Shown here one piece after another: positions 38,341 to 51,349 of a stretch of 64,000 nucleotides of DNA. This DNA comes from Enoplosus armatus (lineage: Eukaryota; Chordata; Actinopteri; Centrarchiformes; Enoplosidae). The position numbers and the translations under genes are program-made. The stretch lies in the NCBI RefSeq assembly GCF_043641665.1, contig NC_092200.1:11522694-11586693 (forward strand), given 5' to 3'. Numbering within the stretch: position 1 is the stretch's first letter; the number at the start of each line of letters is the position of its first letter. A model generated the notes under the pieces. That model was not told the origin of the DNA. It saw only the letters and a program-made list of their open reading frames with translations, and ran no database searches.

Positions 38341-38796
38341 TCTAATATGTTAATGAGATCATTTTACATCTCAGGAGAACATTTAGGACTCCAACCTGCC
38401 AAAGTCAACTGCAGAATATGGACTCGCTCTGTGTTTTTCCACACTCCCGTCTGTTGGTCTCAAACTGTCACTGGAGGTCAGGAGACGAGAGCTGAAACGT
38501 GAAGTCTGTCTGCGATGTGTGATTTGTTGAGGAGAGTGTGGCGACTGCAAGGACGGGCAGGAGGAGGGCCAGACGGATAAGAGGTGGAGAGAGAGAGAGA
38601 GAGAGGGAAAGGACGGGTGAGAGGAGGGAAGACAAACTGTTCGAGGATGTTTTTCATCCGTCCTTGATGAGACACAGGAGATGCAGATGCTGAGAGCTCT
38701 GCCCCATTAGCCGAGGCTGCTACTGGTTTGTTACAGCAGCTGCTGTATGTTTGTGTGTGAGAGAGGAAGAGTTCCTGATCAAATCTATACTCTACG

Positions 38797-38797
38797 C

Positions 38798-38837
<40 letters not shown>
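38797..38837. repeat. GT microsatellite
   Basis: About 18 GT units are preceded by a CGTGCG variant. A short TA tract follows at 38870-38890. Confidence 0.9.
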
Positions 38838-38840
<3 letters not shown>

Positions 38841-40353
38841 TATGCAGTATCTTTAAAGGCCTCAGGGAGATATATATATATATACATATATGGCTTTATC
38901 TCCTGCTCAGTATCAAAATGAAGATGAATAGCGCAGCGTTAATCTCTGGCTGTATGATGAAGTGCACACACTGAAGGCCTTTTCTTAAAGCATGCTGCAT
39001 TAGATGTAGCTGCATATTGCTGGTGATTGATTGTGTGTAGGGGAGTCACACCTCCTGCAGTATAACTGATTGATTTTGTGTTTTCGGGATGCAACTTTAG
39101 TGGCCTGAGTGGCGGAAGCCCACCTCAAAGAGAAAGCGTCTACTATCTTCCTCTGCTGTCATAATCCATCCTGATGTGTCTTCTCCTCTCAAACAACAGC
39201 TCAATTTTTAAAATATTTTTTGGGAGGCAGTGAGATGCAGCTATGTGGCAAAATAATAAGCAGTCAGTAGAGGAGCTGCTCGCTACGATGGAGTGCCACA
39301 CTTTAATTACTCCAATTACTCGCTGAATCAAAGCCAGCTGATTAGAAAACTAACTCAAACTGTAGGTGGGCTTTTGTTGCGATGATTCTGTGTAAAGGGT
39401 GGCTGTGGCTCGCTTTTGGTTTTGTCACCTGATCCCGTCATGTCTTTCCTCTTGCCTCTCTACAAGCAACTCTCTCTCTCTTTGGCTGTTTCTCACTCTT
39501 CCCATTTCTCTCTTTGATGATGGTGGTTTTGGCAGGTCTGCTAATACCTTTCCCTGACATATATTCCACTTTTCAGTACCCTCAGTACCTCAGTCCAATA
39601 TCCCCGCTCTCACCTCTGTAGTTAATCACGGCCCTGGTAATGTTCAGCCATCGTAAACACTTAATTCTTGGGGTTGTACAGTATATCATAGCGTAGGTGG
39701 ATTAGGCCCGTGGCACACTGCTCATCTGCTGGTACACATTTCAGTTCAGCGCTGGATCCCAGCCAGCTCTGCATCTGCAATTACAGTTGTGGTCAAGTGA
39801 AGGAAAGCAGTGGTGTAGTCGAGGACATCTGGAGACATGTGGAAATCATATCCAGACTTCTCTTTGTCATTTAGGGAAACCCAACAGTCATCTTTAATTG
39901 CAATTAAATATATAGCAAGCCTGGGTTACGTCCTGCTCACTATTTTTAGCCGGATTAACCACTTTTTTTTAGCTGAAGTGGAGAAGACAGATTGATAATC
40001 CAATGAAATGTTAACATGGGATGGTTTAGTGATGTAGCGGCACCACCTGCGTTTCTCATCGTGCGACTGTTTTGCCGGGTGCACAGGAGTCAAACTGACC
40101 CTGTCGCCGTCCTGCGTTTTTATTGGAAGCTGATTGTGTTTTATGACTGTGTCCTCTCTCTATTGAGGGGCTTTCGCACAGCTGCACTGCTTGGTTGCCA
40201 GGCTGTGAGACGCTAACCCAAATATGTTGATGGAGCACTGCCACTGCTCTCCGAGGGGTTGCCAGGCGCGACCGCAAGTTGGATTGTGAAAATGAAATAG
40301 CAAAGAATATGTTCTGTAAGTGGGTTTGAGAGCTTAAAAAACATGTAATAGCA

Positions 40354-40700
40354 TACACTGTGTTCAGACAATTTAGTTTTGTCTCTGTACTCCGGCACAT
40401 TAGATTCAAAAGGAAACAATGACTCTTGAGTGTAAAGTGCTGACTCTCAGCTTAACTTTGAGGGTGTTTACATCCATATCCAATGAACCATAAAGAAATG
40501 GTAGCCATTTTTATATACACCTCCTAAGGGTATAAAGCACTACTGTTCACCCAATATAGATGTGAACACCCCCAAACACCCTCAAAGCTGAAAGTCAGCA
40601 CTTTAAACCCATTGTTTCTTTTGAAATCCAGTGAGCTGGAGAGCAGCCAAGACAATGAAAAGCACATCACTGTCCAAATACTTACAAGACTGCACTGTAG
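40354..40700. mobile_element. Tc1/mariner-type MITE with long inverted arms
   Basis: The arms run inward from TACACTGTG (40354) and CTGTAGTG (about 40700). Inner arm segments pair over about 50 bases: GAAACAATGACTCTTGAGTG, AAAGTGCTGACTCTCAGC and TTTGAGGGTGTTT on the left; AAACACCCTCAAAGCTGA, AGTCAGCACTTTAAACCC and ATTGTTTC on the right. The outer part of the right arm, CACTGTCCAAATACTTACAA, matches from recall the end of vertebrate Tc1/mariner (Tc2-like) elements. There is no transposase, so it is a non-autonomous fold-back derivative. Confidence 0.7.
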
Positions 40701-43391
40701 TGTGGTGCTCAGCCAAAGGTGGCCTATTTATGTCCAACAATCCAACTTTTTCCCTCCTTTTTTAAACTTTCCTTGATTAAGGAATAGTGGCTAGGAAAGC
40801 AAAATTCCTCTAAACCATTAAAATTCACTCCCAGGCTCCAAACCCTCTCATCTGTGTGCAGTTTAAAATGACCTTCTCTGCTGGGCCCATAGGGAGCACT
40901 GTTGTCCATGTTGTCAGGAGCAGGCTGGACTGTCTATACATGGCTGCACTTTGTTCGTCCCACTGGCTGACCACAGGCCTCAGACCAGACTGAGTGACAC
41001 ACAACACTTCTGCCAGTCTCTTTTTAAACCACAACCTCAAATCAGAGCTTTTTTTTTTTTTTGCCATACTCAGGCCTAATGCAGTCTACGTCTGTCTTGT
41101 TTTGTTGCCATAAAATATTTGCTGTCAAGGTTTGCTGTCAAAACTATGTTTCAAATGTTCAGTAATGTTCAGGAAAAAAAGATATAACATCTATTTTAAG
41201 TGCAAAGAAAAAAGGGTTTTAGTTTTTGGTGATTGAGAATTCAGCATTTTCTCTCTGGCTTTTTGTTGCCTCCTTGAGATGAAAAGTCCAGTGTCACTCG
41301 AGGTCTTTATCATTTCTCCATGAGAGAACTGTCTACAGTTTATAACACGTATAATCCATTAATTATAATATTTAATAGGCTCTTCACTGCTTTTAGTGCC
41401 CTCCTCTGGACTCAGGTGTCATTGCACATTTTACTGTCCTCCAGTGCTTTGTTTTTCTCAGTTTGGGCTCATTAGCTTCATGTTTACTCATGTCTCAGGT
41501 TATTTTGTGATTATACTATTATACTGGAAGGGTGGTTATTATACTTACAATGTTGTGTGAAAAACGACAGATGACTTTGGTATGTGTAAGTTCTCATTAG
41601 GCTTCAGTGTGGCCCTGAAAAATTAAATATCAGTGTCATTAAGTAAAGTGTTTAGTCAGTCAAAACAGAAGCTCCTGGTGGATATTGTCCCTGTGAAAAC
41701 TAACCATTCCTCCCTACTTTCATTTCCGGAAGCATCCAGAGGATGGACAGATGCATACGCACACACAGAGACACACACTGTTTCAGGGATTTCTAAAAAT
41801 CAAAATAGGCTTTCTTGTGGTTGTGTGCAGTTTTTGATCGTGAGAGTTCAGATCTGTGCTTGTGTGTTTATGCCTGTTGAAAGGAGACAGATTTGTATAT
41901 CAGAGAAGAGTTCCATTTTATTCATGGGAAATATTGAATTAGAAATGCTGTTACAAGGCTAACACTGACACTTTAATGCATCTCAATCCCAATTCATCTA
42001 GACATCCAGTCAAACTTGACCGTGTTTTCACTTGCAGCAAGCCATCACAGCACAGACAGGCTGTTTGGATCGCACAAAGTCCAATAAGGCAGTGAATCGT
42101 ATCTTTGAGCGGTGCCCGGTGATCGTAATAATTAGCAGGCCGAAAGAAGACGCTCACATAACATAGCTCCAGACGACAGCGTGGCTCGAAATAGCCTGAG
42201 TACTCGAGCAGGCAGCACACCGCAGAAAGAGTTGACAGGGGAAAAGAGCGGGAGGATGTGGGTGAGGAGGAGGGCAATAATTAGCTGAGCTTGTCATTCT
42301 AGTGATTAAACACTGATTTAGAAGCGTGCTCAGTGGGTGCGTGGAGTTAAATCGGCTGTACTGCTGTTAGTAGCGATGTGACATGTGAGGCCTGGGTCAC
42401 TGCACTGCAATGCAGCAGTGCCAGAGTGCAGCTCGCTGATGTTTGTTTGTTTATGTCAACACACCAGATGAGTCTGCTCCTGAACAGTTATCCCTTTGGT
42501 TAGTGTTTGCATTGTTTCTATGAGGAGTGCTACTTCACCTCAATTCCATAGGATGATAAACGATTTTCATTAATGCTGCTGAAGGAGCTTGTTGTTTTTC
42601 TGTAAATATCTTCAAAATGGAAGATGAATTTACTGCACTGCCCTAATAAGTGTTTGTCTCCAGACCTGCAGGCTAAACGCTCCAATAAGTAATGTGCCTT
42701 GATGGTTTCTGTTGACAATAAGTATTATTATCCCTCTCAGCAGATACCTACCCTTGCCTGATATTAAAAAAAGGTGGAACCCCTCTTTTATAATGTTAAA
42801 ATTAATAACTACAGACATTTTGTTTGAACTCCTCTGTTCTTTCCTCTCTACGCTGTATCCCTGAATAAAAGCACAACTTTGAAACTAGAACCTTTACTCC
42901 GACTATGCACAGCCGCATTGATGAATATTGCATGAGCGCAATAAATCAACTGTTCTCCTTATTTTCTCTTACACTGCTTTTTAATTTTCCACTAATTGTG
43001 AGAAAATTCTCCACTTTCATGTTATGCATCATTCTCCCCAGACAAACCACAGTATTAGTGTTTAGTTTAGATTAATGTTGAAGTCACTCTGGTGCATTTG
43101 GGAACCGTAGATTATTAGGTAACAGAGTAACTCGGACTTAAAGCGAATGTACAAACAAAATGATTAAACGACCTTCCTTATGCACAGATGCATCTCTTCT
43201 CTATAGTCTCTTGTTGTTGTGGGCGGTACAGTATCACTAATGGCAGATTTAGCTATTTTATGAGAAACACAGTGCACCCAGTAAGCCTCTCTGTGTACAT
43301 GAGGTATGATTAATGACTGAAAACAAAAATAATATCCAACTAAATAAATAGCAGATGCAAGTGGGAGGCACTTCTGACCCATAGAGCCTGT

Positions 43392-43909
43392 TTAAAGCTG
43401 CACTAATCAATATTTTATATTAACGAATACTCAAATGACTATGTGTAATATGAAATCCACATAGAATTGCACCCAAAATCTGCAGTTCCTCTCAGCTCTG
43501 TGTAGCATTTCAGCATCTTTCAGCTCCTTATTTTAGTTTTACAGCCTGGTTCACTCTCACCCCTCTAAGAAGCATTGTTTTCGGCCAAAGCAGGAATCTG
43601 TTTTCTTTTTTAGAAAAAATGTGAATATAATATAATAAACCCACTATATGCTAGCTTCTCAGCAACAAACGGTAGAAAGGCAAAGGTCGCGGCTAGCTGG
43701 TGAACACAGTGTGTCACCTAGTTGCTAAAGAGCCAGATATTTCACTCAGGAGTTGGTCGAGACCAAAAACAGAACTAAAGACATCAGCTGGATGTGCAAA
43801 TAGGCAACTGTTTGCAACAATTTCATAACGTGACAATATGTCAATGTTGAGTTTCTACTTTGTTCTGCTGCCCCCAAGTGGTAAGAAAAATAAATGATTA
43901 CTGCTTTAA
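43392..43909 (+). mobile_element. Non-autonomous element, family B
   Basis: The left end, TTAAAGCTGCACTAATCAAT, and the right end, TAAATGATTACTGCTTTAA, are imperfect inverted copies. The interior holds TTTCAGCATCTTTCAGCTCC, GCGGCTAGCTGGTGAACACA and TGCTGCCCCCAAGTGGTAAG. It is homologous to the inverted copy at 9535-9983 and non-coding. Confidence 0.75.
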
Positions 43910-45631
43910 TGTAAAAGTCAACTTTAAATTTGAGTGGAAGGCAAATCTTATCTTTCTCATAGTGTTTTAAAAGCTATTTAAAAGTTGGTACCAGTGGTGT
44001 TGGAGGTGTTCTGGCACAAGCCTACAGTCTGTGTCTTGTTTCTCAAAACTGAGAGCTTCCTTCTTAACCTTCCTTTTAAACCAAAAGATTAAAATCAATA
44101 AGGCATGGGAGTTTTAGTGAGGAGTCACCACTCCAACAGTTTCGTGGAAGAGTAGGTTTTAATATTTTGTACAAACACAGCTTTGGATGAACACAAGGTA
44201 TCTGAAAGTGCCAGTTTCCTGGTTGTTTCCTTAAACACTGAAACCCGTTGTGTGGAGACAAAAAGGCACATATTGATTGTGTCTTGCAGGCCGGTTTGTG
44301 CAGTTAGTCATTGGAATGGTGGATGCAGCAGTGACACCTTTTCTCCACTATATCTTGTCTCTTTCACCTCTACTTTGCCTTATTGTAGAGCTAGTTTTTA
44401 TAACCGTGCATACTATAAAACCAAGCCTAGATGAAACGTATAAATACACGAAATGAATCATTAACAAACAATATTACTTAATGACAGGTAAATGTAAAAT
44501 ATAAATTTGAATCCGTAAAAAGTAAATTATGTAAAATCTGTGAAAATGAATGTTTCATCTTTACCTCTTTTTACCTCTGGCAGAGCCAAGGGGTCTGTGC
44601 AGCAGAGTCATTATTTAATAAATTATGAATCACAGTCTTGTTTTTTAGTCCCTACATGACAGGAAGACTGAAGTTGTAATTTCATCGAGCCAGTTCTCAA
44701 AGTAACACTGAGCAAAGTTACACTCTCCACCTGAAAGAAATCTTGCTGTAGCAGCTCAGATTGCGGGGCGCTGCAATTTATGGCCCTACTTTGTATTAGT
44801 GACACTTTATTATCCTAACGTGCTCTACGTTCAAGTTGGATATATTTATGAAGTAATTTTAATAAGAAAAGGGGTTTGCAGAACATTCAAGTGATTTACA
44901 GAACGGTCAAGGGCGTAACACTCTCAAACGAGAAAACAAACACTGCAGGTGAAGACATGATGCTAACTGCAGCACTGACTATTAAACACTTCGCGCTTGT
45001 GCAAAAAATATGAGGAGATGCACAGAGAAAATGCATAATAAAGTTGTCCATCCATAGACTCTTGACACCTCAACATTTGTCCACGCTCCCTGCCCTTCCT
45101 CTTCACCTCCTGTCCTTCCTGATCTCTCCTAGCACCTATTGAAGTCTGTGTTGCCCTCTGAAATCTTATTCCTATATTACGGTCATATTTTAAGGACTCA
45201 GTTTGGGCTAACTGCGGATACTTTATTGTTTTGTACTCGCTGGCAGCTGCGGTGGCACACATTCTGTTTACCACAGGCTCCCTGGGGCCCCACATATCCT
45301 GCAATACCTCGATAGTGACTTGCATTATGATAGCATGTTATAACCTTTTTTACAGCCTAGGGCTGTCGTAAGCTACAGTATAGTTTGGTGTTTCAGCTTT
45401 ATTTGTGCTTTGTCACAATGTCAAGGAGAAGTCAAATATTTCTAGCAAACTACTGCACAAATATTTCAGATTCTGAAGAAATTGCATATTACACATGTTA
45501 TAAAGTGGGCACATGGAGTTTGAAAGATGTGCATTTTGCAGGCAGAGAGAGAGTGTAATGAAAAACACTATTGCCTTGGATTTTGGTACTTGTAGGATCC
45601 ACTGTTTTTGGAGCTTGACCCATAAGTCAAG

Positions 45632-45730
45632 ATATCTCAGCCTCTGCTGCTTTGATTTTAACCATTCTTTTTTAAATCTGTCTCAAGTTTAACAAGTACC
45701 ATGGTTGTGATATATTGAATCGCCCTTTAA
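45632..45730. repeat. End fragment of family D repeat
   Basis: CAAGATATCTCAGCCTCTGC, GATTTTAACCATTCTTTTTT and ATTGAATCGCCCTTTAA correspond in order to the last 120 bases of the element at 37551-38340. The rest of the element is missing. It ends eight bases before the family A fragment at 45738. Confidence 0.65.
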
Positions 45731-45737
45731 TCTGTGA

Positions 45738-45935
45738 TATGACGTGTTAATTAGTGAGTTTTAGAGGTGCTGGTTTGTTACTTTTGGACAGAGCCAGGCT
45801 AGCTGTTTCACCTTGTTTTTAGTCTTTAGGCTAAACTAAGCTTACTGGCTGCTGGCTGTAGCTAGCTAACAGACATTGTATCTTCTCATCTCACTCTCAG
45901 CAAGTGTATTTCCCAAAATGTCAAAATGTTCCTTT
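45738..45935. mobile_element. Family A MITE, right half only
   Basis: It starts at the internal TTAATTAGTGAGTTTTAGAG block (position about 150 of the complete copy at 5852) and runs through GGACAGAGCCAGGCTAGCTG and CTTTAGGCTAAACTAAGC. It ends TATTTCCCAAAATG...TTCCTTT, the reverse complement of the left end seen at 21345. The left half was lost, possibly where family D sequence now abuts. Confidence 0.7.
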
Positions 45936-46221
45936 CATTTTTCCCTCATTAATCCAAAAAAAGAAAACTGTTTGCACTTTAGCAATGGTCCTTGTTGGTG
46001 TGGTGAGAGGCCAGTGTAAATTTGGATCTCACAGTTTGGTGTAGAGGTGTGAGGGGTGTGCAGGCTCAGAGGTGGCTGTAGAGAGGGTTATGGGGCCTGT
46101 AGCTGTGTGTGAATCGAACTGTGTGGGACACAAGTGTAGCTGCAGTAGCAGCAGTGATTCATAGAGTAATACTGCCCACCACTGTGTGGAGTTTCAGGCC
46201 TACTGAGTGTTTGTGTGTAGG

Positions 46222-46223
<2 letters not shown>

Positions 46224-46254
<31 letters not shown>
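46224..46254. repeat. GT microsatellite
   Basis: Fifteen TG units are followed by a ten-base A run. Confidence 0.9.
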
Positions 46255-46256
<2 letters not shown>

Positions 46257-46621
46257 AAAAAAAAAACACGAGACAGAATGAAAGTGATATTGAGAGATTG
46301 GAAATGAGAGGAAAACCCAAATACATTGGACCAAGACCAGAAAATCCAAGTCAGTGTGTGTCTATGTGTGTCGTTTGACAGGCGTGCTCCTTAATTACCC
46401 TCACTCCATCTCCGACTCTCACTTATGCCACCTTGTCAGTCATTTCCTGTTGCCATAACAACGGTGGCACCTGCTAATGACATTGGCTTCGTTTTCATCT
46501 ATCTGGAGATTTAGGATTAAGAGTCATCAGCATGGCTTACACGTATGAACGCATCACCACAGAGACACGATGAACCGCTATTTCATTATTGCATTACCTG
46601 TCCAAATGAAGACTACACCGC

Positions 46622-46676
<55 letters not shown>

Positions 46677-46684
46677 TATATATA
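46622..46684. repeat. TA microsatellite
   Basis: About 22 TA units, then ACACA, then six more TA units. Long TA tracts can extrude as cruciforms and are often length-variable. Confidence 0.9.
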
Positions 46685-47643
46685 ACCACGATTATCTCAA
46701 AGAATGGACATATTATCCTCCAGATATTGGATGAGGAATTTTGCAGATGTCTCGCATTGAAATTGCTTGTTGAAATTGAAATTTCTGTCTTCTCATCAAC
46801 CTGAAATTATACTCGACATGCTCATACCCAGCAAGGTATCATTGCGCAGCAGCTAAGCCTGTCTTAATGTAGGGATTAATGTCTAGATAAGGATTTGTTC
46901 AGCATTAAGCCACTGGGCATTGATGCTCATCTCTGCATATCATCCCAACTGTGAGTGCACATGTCTGCTGATACACAAACAGATGTATGCAGAATGATGC
47001 ACATGTGCAGTTTTGTTAATGATAAAGGCAATGTGTTGGGGGAGGGTATATGTGAGTGTACTGAAAAGCATTAAAACATTACCCCCAGTTGTGAATCCTA
47101 AAAATATATGTGATGCAGTACATTTTTTGGATCACAATTGTCGAGCTATTTCTCTGTACTGACTGGAAGCAATCACCACGAGTCCAGCGATGACTCATCC
47201 ATGTGTGTTGCGCACACACAGACACACACAAACGCAGTCTTTCCAAATGCTAATCCGTTTTTGTCTCTGCTCTCTACCCACTTTCATCTGGAAATCCCTG
47301 TTTGTTTGCTCCAATCCACTGTTCCTCCCCCTCTGTTTACCCTCACTATCATTCACTCCTTCCCCTTCCCTGTCGTTCTCCGTCTACTTTCTTTCATCTC
47401 GCTTTCAGCCCGTCCCACCGTCTCTTGCTGTCTCCTGTAGATTGTCCCCTGTCATCGATGTCTGTCATCCTCTGTCTGTCTGCAGTGTGTCTGTGGCTCG
47501 AGGCAGTGTTGTCCTCTCATCACCACCTGTCATCACACTGATACTTTTAAGGACACAAAAGACCCCATCCCACCCCAGTATGTTCAGACCAGTGCAACAT
47601 AGTGGGTTATAAGTGGGGGAGCCATGTTGCACAAATAAAGGCT

Positions 47644-47945
47644 TTCTTGCCAAGAGTTAGATGAGAAGATTGGCACCACTCCCAGGTCTGTCCATTAAGT
47701 ATAAAGCTAGAAGCCAGGAAGCAATTAGCTTAGCTTAGCATAAAGACTGGACAGAGCTGTTTCTCTGCTGCTTTCAAAGTTCATAAATACACCTGCCAGA
47801 AATTCAAATATTTTTTCACTTTGGTCAAAGCCAAGCTAGCTGTTTCCCCTTCTTTATTCTATAGCTAAGCTAATCACTTCCTTGCTCCAGATTTATACTT
47901 AACAGATGGACATGAGAATGGTATGAATCTTAGCTAACTCAAGAA
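47644..47945. mobile_element. Family A MITE, fourth copy
   Basis: It contains ATTAGCTTAGCTTAGCATAA with AGACTGGACAGAG on the left, and GCCAAGCTAGCTGTTTCCCC with ATAGCTAAGCTAATCA on the right. Both outer ends are eroded. It lies 90 bases from another copy of the same family. Confidence 0.7.
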
Positions 47946-48034
47946 AGCTAATAAGCTAATGATATTTAATCTAATGATGATCTCTTTCTTTAACCAACAT
48001 TTTGTCTGCTAAATGTAATGCTACATGCAAGGGA

Positions 48035-48324
48035 TTATTAGCTTGGCATAAAGACCGGAAGCAGGGGGAAACAACTCTGTCCAAAGCTCAAAAATACGTC
48101 AACTAAGTAACACATCTTTAATTTGAATTCAATTTAAAAAAATGTTTTACTTTGGACAGAGCCATGCTAGCAGTTTACCCCTGCTAAGCTAAGCTAATCA
48201 CCACCTGGCTCTAGCATTGTACTCAAAGGACAGACCAGAGAGTGGCATTGATCTTCTCATCAAACTCCTGGCAAGAAAGCAAATAATCCTATTTCTGAAA
48301 ATGTCTGAAAATCTGTTCCTTTAA
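48035..48324. mobile_element. Family A MITE, fifth copy
   Basis: It starts inside the internal block (ATTAGCTTGGCATAAAGACC GGAAGCAGGGGGAAAC) and keeps the opposing GCTAAGCTAAGCTAATC. It ends with GCAAGAAAGCAAATAATCCT and TCTGTTCCTTTAA, which match the right end of the complete copy at 5852-6254. The left terminus is absent. Confidence 0.75.
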
Positions 48325-49448
48325 CCATGAATTGTTAGTAGGATATCACGTTACAGAGAGATTGAAGGCAGGAAAGGACGCTCAATGATTTTACTTGCTA
48401 AGTAGTTGACTGCATTTTAAATGGCTGATAAGAGCTTGAATTATCTGCAGTCACGTCCATTTTTGAGGCCATTTCTGGCAGGATAAATCAGAACCCATGA
48501 TCTATACACTGTATCTAAATCCATTTTGAACTTTCCCTTGGCGGTGGCCCATAATTCTCTCAGCCTGTGCCTATGCCAGCCAGGTTAATCCTCATTAACA
48601 TCTACAAGATGCCCGGGGGAACAATTTGTCATGTACATGTGTGGGGAGTGTGAGAGAACCACACTCTTACGCACACTTTCAATCTACTGTAGTGTCTTGA
48701 GCTTTTTAATGAAGATTTATTTATCCTGCAAATTAGGAACATACAGGTCACGTGTCAGATCCACTTTAGTGAGATAAAGCAGCAGCTATAGGTTTAATGA
48801 TTGACTCTTATGTTTGGTTGAAACGACAATAAAGTTGTAGAGGCAGCAGAAACAACTAAGGTACGGTACATGTACTTTTGATTTTCAGACCTAAAATTTT
48901 ACTTATTGTATTATTTTATTCTTATTTCATATATTGTAGTTATATATTCTTATGCCTCCTGTTAGAGGTACATACACTTGCTACTGTGTTGGCTACACGC
49001 TCTTTGTGGCTAAAATGGGTGCGAGGACAAATAGTGCCAGAACTTTCTGTGGATGTGGAACTGTCTTCCCCTTCCTCTGGGCAATAATTAAGCAGTTTTT
49101 AATGAAGTTACAATCATTAAATGCAGCTAGTAGATAAAGAGGCGTACTGTTAGTTACTGTCTGTTTACGAGCTGTGTTGTCTTCTAACGCTTTCCCCCTC
49201 CGAGGCCGGGTCATAATAAATGGGAAAAGGCTTTGTTGTCACTTTCGAAGGTCATCTTCAGACACAGCTGAATTATTAGAGGCTAGAATTGATACACACT
49301 GTTTGAAGTCGCTAACAGCTTTCTGTGTTTTTTTCTCTCATTGCTGTTGTTTCCTGACATTTAGCTTTGTTTTGTGTTTCTTATGTTTTCACACAGCTAT
49401 ATTCTTGTGTAGCTTTTCAATCATAAATTTACTTTTTACGCAATTAGT

Positions 49449-50105
49449 GTTTAAAGCAACACTAGGTGAGTTTTGACCACTGGGGGGCACCTCATGAGCT
49501 TCTGAAAGTAATACCTGGGTCTTTAGCCTGCTTGATGAGATTCTTCATCTAATTTACCAACGTTAGCCATCAGTTTACATTTACATTGGCTCTTTAGTGT
49601 TTAATGTTAGGCAGGTAATTTACACCTGGCCTGTCTGAGCTTCTTTGCTGGAAATCATTGCTTGCCTGGTTGGTGAAGACATTAAGACTAAATTGTATGT
49701 TTGGGTTGGTAAGATATAATAATGAGTTAAAAGAGGCTAAAAGCTGCAGCTGAGTTTTGTGTAAAGGATAAGTTGATTAGGTGATTTCTTACTGTCCACA
49801 ATTCCAATGAATAGACCAAAACCTTCATTGTTGTCCAAAAACTTTTAAAATCCAATCAATGAGCCACACTGTTACACTGGGTGTCATTTTCCTTCTTTGC
49901 AATCAAAATGGGCACTGTATTTTATTTTTAGTTAATCCCACATACTTAGGAAATACTCACTATTTCACTAAATCAGCGGCTGAAAATAGTCCCCATCAAA
50001 AGCAAAATTTACTCCTGTTTGAGTCACACTAACTAAAAACTACAGTGCCTAGCTGTTTTAGGAAATTATTTGACTTTTTCCAAAATGAAAGTATATATTT
50101 GAGAA
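49449..50105. repeat. Probable teleost repeat pair
   Basis: TTTAAAGCAACACTAGGTGA with TTTTGACCACTGGGGGGCAC opens a segment like a known type of fish repeat. From about 49751, AAAGGATAAGTTGATTAGGT, AATAGACCAAAACCTTCATT and AATCCAATCAATGAGCCACA resemble a second one. Neither recurs in this window, so the assignment rests on recall only and the ends are uncertain. Confidence 0.4.
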
Positions 50106-51252
50106 CTTTTTTTTTTAAAGATTTGTCTTCAGTAGGAATAAATGGGGCTGAGAGCCGCAGACAGGCCGGGAAAGGTACTGAGAGACAGACTAACTCATTG
50201 TTGGTTTGTCATGGGATTTGATGACAATAAGGAAAATATGCAATTATCACTTGCCCTATCCCAAACTCCCTGTTGGTCCTGAACCACAGTTGACACTTCC
50301 ACAGAGTCACTATCAAAATGTTAATTTGCTAATGCATGTTAGAATATTTCCTCTCAGGAATAAACACTTTGAATTTGTGATGTCGTTCCATCATCTGTCA
50401 TAATTAAAAGCAAAACCCTGCAATATACACTGTAGTCTGTAGCTCCTTGGTGTCATTTTTTTGCCCTTTATAAACTTTCCTCTGCTTTTAGAAAAGCTGT
50501 TTACATTACAGTTCATAATCAGTTGGTGGTATTTTGCCCTTTTTGAAGGCAGCCCGTTCCTTGGCAGTGGGAGACAGCTGACGGCAATCAGATGGGGAGA
50601 TAAATGGCTGCCATCGAGGCTGTCTGTTCAGTCGAGAGTTGGGGTTGTGAAGGTTGACACTCACTGATGGTGAAGTAAACACACAGCGTGCCCTTGCATG
50701 CAGACTGCCTGCCAAGTCTCTGATCTGCCAGCGTTGGATCTCAACCGAGTGTTCAAGAGACGTGCCATATCAGTGTGAATGGAGTGTGAGAGTGTGCATG
50801 AGAGAGATAAATTACATAGTTGTGATTCTGGGAAGAGGTAGAGCGTGTCGCTGTGCTGCAACTGATAACATTACGGCTGGTTAATGTAATAACTGTCTCA
50901 GATATTTCACTTTAATTGGTCAAACTATTTAATAAAACGTAATAATATAATGAATCGTCAGATAAGGTAACAACATCACATTACTGCATTGACCAGGAAT
51001 TATTACTTCGTAAAAGGTGTAGCTAACTTTTAACTTAGAATGTAATAAAAGGAATCTTAAAGGAATGTTATTACACCAATTAAAATACATTACACATATA
51101 ACATAAAGTAGACTGCACTTAATTACATTTACAGTTTTTATTGCATTTTCATTACATCTAAGGACATTTTATAGCATTCTGAAAACTTGCTGTATATCAT
51201 TCGACTGACTAACACACACCGTAGTATCAGCTGCTACTGCACTACCTGTTCC

Positions 51253-51254
<2 letters not shown>

Positions 51255-51348
<94 letters not shown>
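51255..51348. repeat. Longest GT microsatellite in the window
   Basis: Forty-seven uninterrupted TG units (94 bases) lie in the myrip intron. Frames across it (51187-51518) are Cys-Val or Thr-His repeats and not genes. Long pure GT tracts favour Z-DNA and are highly variable in length. Confidence 0.95.

Positions 51349-51349
<1 letters not shown>

Noticed and set aside
41951..42277. Minus-strand 108-codon frame in a CpG-containing patch
   Set aside because: No recognisable protein and no splice sites; at best a conserved non-coding element.
44963..45325. 120-codon minus-strand frame with a globular-looking N-terminus
   Set aside because: No recognisable domain, no splice context, and the second half is low-complexity Arg/Glu/Gln sequence.
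47138..47612. Several overlapping long frames
   Set aside because: They come from a CT-rich low-complexity stretch that is open in more than one frame.
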